Positions 60,346-64,000 of a DNA stretch of 64,000 bases are shown here, one piece after another. Location of the stretch: assembly GCA_011319805.1 (NCBI GenBank), contig SJRY01000255.1, positions 186,001 to 250,000 of the forward strand, given 5' to 3'. The translations under genes and the position numbers were made by a program. The stretch is from Macrocybe gigantea (taxonomy: Eukaryota; Basidiomycota; Agaricomycetes; Agaricales; Callistosporiaceae). Every line of letters starts with the position of its first letter. The first letter of the stretch is position 1. The notes below the pieces were generated by a model. It saw nothing but the letters and a program-made list of their open reading frames with translations, was not told the origin of the DNA and ran no database searches.

Positions 60346-61437
60346 TCACGCGCTCTCTGGCTCATCCCTCGACCTCTTCGTCCCAATGCCGACTCCTGAA
60401 GGTGAAGGCGACACCGATGCAGCGGCAGCGGCGACAGTAGCGTTGGAAACAGGGACCTGCTGTGCAGCGCCTGTGACGCCGACGACGAGGCCCTTGAGCC
60501 ATCCGTTCTCTCTGCGGAGCCCTTCGCACTCGCGCTCGAGCTCGTTGACCCTGTTCTCAAGCTCCTTGGCCTTTCCCTCCAGCGCCGCCTCACGCTCCTT
60601 TTTCTTCAATCTGAACCGTGCGCTCGCGGCCGTGTTGCGCCGCCGTTTGTCTTCCGCAGCAGTAATTGGGGTCGTAGGACGCGGCGGGGGCGCCGGCCCC
60701 GCAGCCGCTCCATCAACGGAGGTGTTGCCCACAGAATCGGCTGCAGAGGAGGCGATCGCGGTGGAAACAGACGCTTTGCGTGTACGTGCGCGCTTGGCAG
60801 ACGTTGGCTCCTCTGCGGAGCGCGACGCAGATGATGTCTGAGAGGGGCGGGCCGCTAGCGAGGGTTGCTGAGGCTGGGGTTGGGGCAGAGCAGGCAGGGG
60901 CGGAGGAAGGTAGTGTTGGGTGTGAGCAGAGTGGAGCGCGATGAGCTGGGCTAACGACGGCGCGATGGCAGGTTGGGGCTGCGGTGGCAGGGCGGGGACC
61001 GAGTAGGGGTCGATACCAAAGCTAGCGAGGAAGGCGTTTATGTCAAATGGCGACTGGCCTGGTTGTCCTTGGTGCTGGGTCTGATGAGCTACAGCATGGT
61101 GATGATCTGGGCTCATATTGGAGCCCAAGTTGGTGCCAGTAACGACGTTGATATGGCCGTCGTGCACGGCAGCTTCGGTGAGACGAGCAGCAGAAAGCTT
61201 GCCGTCCTCGTCCTCATCGTCCAGTCTGTGGTTGCCAACGCTGGAATTGTTGTCATTGCTGAGAGGGTTTTCCTGCTTGCTGGCAAGTGGAGAATCGTCC
61301 GAGTCAAATGCAAGGTGCGTCCACAGGTCAAGCTGGGCCGAGAGATCTGGGTAGGCGTGGCCCGCGAGGAGGTCGTGGGCGTCCTGCGTAGGCTGGACGG
61401 GATGCACGATGTTAAGGCCGTGCAGATTTGGGGGCAT
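60346..61437 (-). CDS. bZIP transcription factor, Gcn4/Cys3-type basic region
   Basis: A nuclear DNA-binding factor of 363 residues on one exon. The basic region is DKRRRNTAASARFRLKKKER with the NxxASARFR core typical of Gcn4/Cys3/Met4-type factors. It is followed by the zipper AALEGKAKELENRVNELERE and CEGLRRENGWL, with leucine-type residues in heptads. The N-terminal part is Gln/Pro/His-rich, like activation domains, and contains FDINAFLASFGIDPYSVPAL. A short Ala/Ser tail ends SRDEPESA. Known relatives control sulfur or amino-acid metabolism; the target here is not shown. ATG 61437 (MPPNLHGLNIV) is chosen because upstream in-frame codons lead only to a GTG. Confidence 0.85.
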   Translation of the reverse strand: MPPNLHGLNIVHPVQPTQDAHDLLAGHAYPDLSAQLDLWTHLAFDSDDSPLASKQENPLSNDNNSSVGNHRLDDEDEDGKLSAARLTEAAVHDGHINVVTGTNLGSNMSPDHHHAVAHQTQHQGQPGQSPFDINAFLASFGIDPYSVPALPPQPQPAIAPSLAQLIALHSAHTQHYLPPPLPALPQPQPQQPSLAARPSQTSSASRSAEEPTSAKRARTRKASVSTAIASSAADSVGNTSVDGAAAGPAPPPRPTTPITAAEDKRRRNTAASARFRLKKKEREAALEGKAKELENRVNELERECEGLRRENGWLKGLVVGVTGAAQQVPVSNATVAAAAASVSPSPSGVGIGTKRSRDEPESA

Positions 61438-62343
61438 TACTTGCGAGCACGACCGGATTGCGTGAGGAAGGACGAGGAGGAGAGGAACAGGCACTTTTTT
61501 TTGTTATTTGTTTTCTATTTTTTTTCCAGGTGGGGTTTATTTCGGAACTGGTCGGTCCGATCCTTTTGCCATTTTGATTATCAAAAAATTGTTCCTCATG
61601 ATTGTGCTTTATTCCTCTACCGGTCGGGCCTCATCGCCCTTCGTACCGACCTCTTTAGCTCTGCATCTATGCTCGCAGTTGAGCTGAGGAGGCCATGTCT
61701 AACTGGTGCGGCGACGGCTAACTCTGAGAAGAGATAAGGGACCCTGGATCACCTGACGCTGATTCACTCTGTACAGTCAGCATCCGTCGCGTTCCACTTT
61801 TGTGAGGACGCGTTTAGCAGTTTGTCCCGCTTCTTGGCAAGCCGCTCTTGCCCGGTCGTCCAACCCAACGCTTCCACGCTTCCTTCTATTCGCGACCCAT
61901 CACTTGACTGACCTTCGATTTGCACTTCCAACTTCTCTCCGATATGCTTCCAGCTGCACGTAGGCTATTTATGAACTGACGTCGTGCTCGCAATCGTTGC
62001 CCGTCCGCTGAAGTGGCACTCAAGCGCTGTCATCACCTTGGCACTCAAGGGTTGTCTTGACGTACCCAGTCACCTGCAACTTGTATTTCGAATTCCTGAG
62101 TGGTCCAAACCGGATTGATAAGATGGCTTCCCGGAGAAAACTGACTGTGAATAATCCCTTTTGATCCCACATGTCTATAGACACCGACTACCATTGACAA
62201 GCTTTCCGCTCAAAGACCATCAGCATATGACACTTGTAATCCACTCGTTTTTTCCAAGTCTGGAGGGGCAAGTTTGGGACTGCAAACTATGGGCCTAGAG
62301 CGTGAGAAAAATTGCCAACACGTCGTCTCAGAGCACCCTGAAG
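61438..62343. other. Intergenic region with T-rich tract
   Basis: About 0.9 kb with the bZIP promoter and leader, including T runs at about 61496-61527 on the plus strand (A-rich on the coding strand). A long plus-strand open frame (60973-61737) is antisense to the bZIP gene and is not called. Nothing else is recognisable up to 62.3 kb. Confidence 0.4.
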
Positions 62344-62944
62344 ATGCCCTTGCCCTCCTCGAGGCTTCTGTCAGAACCTCTACCTCCATCTGTCGATGAC
62401 GTGCTCGCAAATCGGGAGCAAATATATCAACAATACCCTCCAAAAGGCTTTGCAAAGTGGAGGGTTTCTCGCAATACCTGGAAATGGATCTCCTCCCGCG
62501 ACACCCCCTCCGCCTCCTTCTATCGTCTCTACCAGTTCGTCATTATTGGCTGGACACTCCAGTTCGTAATGAGCTCGAATACTTTTGTACTTCTCATCCA
62601 GCCTGGGCGGTCTCTGACCTCCCAGACCCCATGGACACCGACCCGCCCGGTACGCATTCCTCGCAGGGCTCACGTACCTCATATGCGAGGCATTCAACCG
62701 GCGCATCGAGCTTGGACTTCCGAGGAACGCGCCAGCTATCGTCATAGACTGGGATGAGCTCCAGAATCGTCCAAAAGTGTTGGAGGACGTGCCCAAATGG
62801 GCAACATGTGTTCCTCCACTCACACAGCCGCTCCGTCTTCCAGACGAAGAGGGTCGCTTTGTGGATGCTGATGACCCCGAGGCATATCCCGCAATGAAAC
62901 GATTCAATATTATCATGCCTTATCCGCACATTCACTTCGTTTGA
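62344..62944 (+). CDS. Hypothetical protein, frame-disrupted
   Basis: I do not recognise it. Three overlapping plus-strand frames read protein-like in turn: PPSVDDVLANREQIYQQYPP ending GFAKW, then GFSQYLEMDLLPRHPLRLLL with EYFCTSHPAWAVSDLPDPMD, then YAFLAGLTYLICEAFNRRIE and LGLPRNAPAIVIDWDELQNR, to a stop at 62944. They connect into one about 200-residue product if one G near 62461 and one C near 62650 are missing, the same kind of lesion as in conserved genes nearby. Alternatively it is a decayed gene or the frames are accidental. The proposed start is ATG 62344. Confidence 0.4.
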
Positions 62945-63779
62945 TTTGAATGGTGTCATCTCTCGCTCTCGTCAATGCTGACTGGGACCTCCAGCGTCTA
63001 ATGCTGCGAATCCTTCGCTGTGGAGGGGAAGATCGTCCGGACGCAATGGCGTCAAGCCTGTGTCCGTCGGTTCAGGCCAGCCCTCGCGGTTGTTTGGGTC
63101 CGCAAATACAATTTCTATGCACCTAGGGAACGTCGCGAGGGTCCGTCGTAGTTGCTATGTCTTGGATTGATGTAAGCGTTGGTATGAATATTGTACGAAA
63201 GGTTTACAGTCCGCGATCGATGCGGTTGCCAGAGCTTTTACGATGATTCTTTTGCCATGATGAACAACGTGGGTCGCCCGAGACAAACAGGCTCGTCGAG
63301 ACGTCCGAGAGTGGCGAGTGCTTGTATTGTAAGGGATGCTCACAAGCCCCCATCTTTTATTTCACTCAGCCTATATAGCGAATTTTTCGAAGCCTTGCTG
63401 ACGATTATATTGTATCATTAAGAGAGATTGACGATTGTTTCAATCTTTTTCCGATTCGAATCAGCGTAGATAGTGTTCGTCTCCACAGATGTGATCCTCA
63501 TATGTATGTGTATGTATCGATTGTTCTCGTGCTTCCTAGACTCTCGTTCTCCTCCAGCTATATAACAGTATTATGAACATTGTACTTCGGGATGCATTTT
63601 TTGGGATTGTTCACATGCCAGACTTTGTAGTACAGATGCAATGTGGTGAGGAGATAGTTAACTTAGCAGGGAGAATACAAAGCCCACCAGTTGAGAGCGT
63701 GAGAAAAACGTCTTTGTCAGACAGAAACTGCTCCGAACCAGTCATCAGAGGCCAAATATCTTGTTCACCGTGAACGACC
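62945..63779. other. Intergenic region, no gene recognised
   Basis: About 0.83 kb upstream of the last gene. Short open frames on both strands (for example 63191-63421 plus) have no motif. It presumably includes the promoter of the CWC24-like gene. Confidence 0.4.
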
Positions 63780-64000
63780 ATGGCTTCGACGGAAGGAATC
63801 AAAGTCCCATTCTTCAAAAAGGGCAAATCACGCCCGACCACCGCTAGAAAACGCTCGCCGCCTCTTCCAGACCGTCCCGTTCCCGGTCATGCAGCGTCTT
63901 TGTCCAACGCCGCGCCTACCAAATCTGAAGTCGTGCTGCCGTCGCGCAAGGCGGCAATAAACCTCCTCACCGCGGGGACGAAGCGCACGACGTCCCAGCG
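63780..64000 (+). CDS. CWC24/RNF113-like splicing factor, 5' fragment
   Basis: Only the first 73 codons are in the window; the frame runs off the right edge without a stop. The start MASTEGIKVPFFKKGKSRPT and RKRSPPLPDRPV, then SEVVLPSRKAAINLLTAGTK and RTTSQ, resemble the disordered N-terminus of fungal Cwc24, the CCCH- and RING-finger factor that works in the first splicing step. The zinc fingers that would confirm it lie beyond the edge. ATG 63780 has a good context (ACCATGG). An alternative is another basic nuclear protein. Confidence 0.55.
   Translation, partial: MASTEGIKVPFFKKGKSRPTTARKRSPPLPDRPVPGHAASLSNAAPTKSEVVLPSRKAAINLLTAGTKRTTSQ

Noticed and set aside
60973..61737. 254-codon plus-strand open frame
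   Set aside because: It lies mostly opposite the bZIP coding exon, whose basic region and zipper are unmistakable. The antisense frame has no motif and owes its length to the biased composition of the real gene.
16730..62655. C-insertional RNA editing as the main explanation of frame breaks
   Set aside because: Such editing is known from slime-mould mitochondria, not fungal nuclear genes. Doublet shortening in the consensus explains the same pattern more simply, so editing is left only as a remote alternative.
1..64000. Transposons, CRISPR arrays, rRNA and tRNA genes
   Set aside because: No reverse transcriptase, transposase, terminal repeats, regularly spaced repeats or cloverleaf-like sequences were noticed. 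A computed repeat and tRNA search could still find weak ones.

Overview
The window is nuclear DNA of a filamentous basidiomycete, most likely an Agaricomycete. Genes are dense, lie on both strands and are split by many short introns (mostly 47-70 nt). The proteins have fungal character: COG2, VPS8, a Cti6-like PHD protein, a Duo1-type DASH subunit, Cdc11-type septin, arrestin-like and Kre9-like secreted families, and a HAD-fused terpene cyclase of the type described from filamentous fungi. No species can be named from the sequence. About 31 protein-coding genes can be supported. I saw no rRNA, tRNA, CRISPR array or clear transposon.

Layout. 0.3-5.7 kb: a membrane protein of unknown function, a hemerythrin-like HHE protein and COG2 (Golgi tethering). 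5.8-12.9 kb, minus strand: VPS8 (CORVET) and a Cti6-like PHD-finger protein. 14.0-18.2 kb: threonine deaminase (ILV1) and a convergent HAD/terpene-cyclase fusion, followed by about 2.4 kb with no recognisable gene. 20.6-33.4 kb: a complex I B12 subunit, topoisomerase I, CDP-diacylglycerol synthase, a Cyk3-like transglutaminase-core protein, ribosomal protein uS12 (RPS23), a homoserine-acetyltransferase-fold hydrolase and mitochondrial tyrosyl-tRNA synthetase. 33.5-49.7 kb: an EMP70/TM9 protein, queuine tRNA-ribosyltransferase, the DEAD-box helicase DBP10, an arrestin-like protein, a Kre9-like secreted protein, Duo1, TSR1 and a 93-residue unknown. 50.3-64 kb: a CLC chloride channel, Cdc11-type septin, an Arl3/ARFRP1 GTPase, V-ATPase c'' subunit, a CUE-domain protein, a bZIP factor, an unknown protein and the 5' end of a CWC24/RNF113-like splicing factor.

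Themes. Several products act in membrane traffic (COG2, VPS8, Arl3-like, EMP70, V-ATPase, CUE) and several in ribosome biogenesis or translation (DBP10, TSR1, RPS23, MSY1, QTRT1). They are ordinary housekeeping neighbours, and nothing suggests one operon-like system. Many pairs are divergent or convergent with very short spacers, such as 80 bp between the Arl3-like gene and VMA16.

Two things stand out. The first is the HAD/terpene-cyclase fusion carrying a DLDTT motif. The second is a recurring anomaly: in at least nine conserved genes the family-expected reading frame is broken by an apparent loss of one (rarely two) bases, nearly always at a C or G doublet of the coding strand. I find no apparent insertion of the same kind. 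A consensus or assembly error is the plainest explanation, and it affects every gene model noted below. Three GC-AG introns, a 17-nt internal exon and a 7-nt first coding exon are further gene-structure curiosities.
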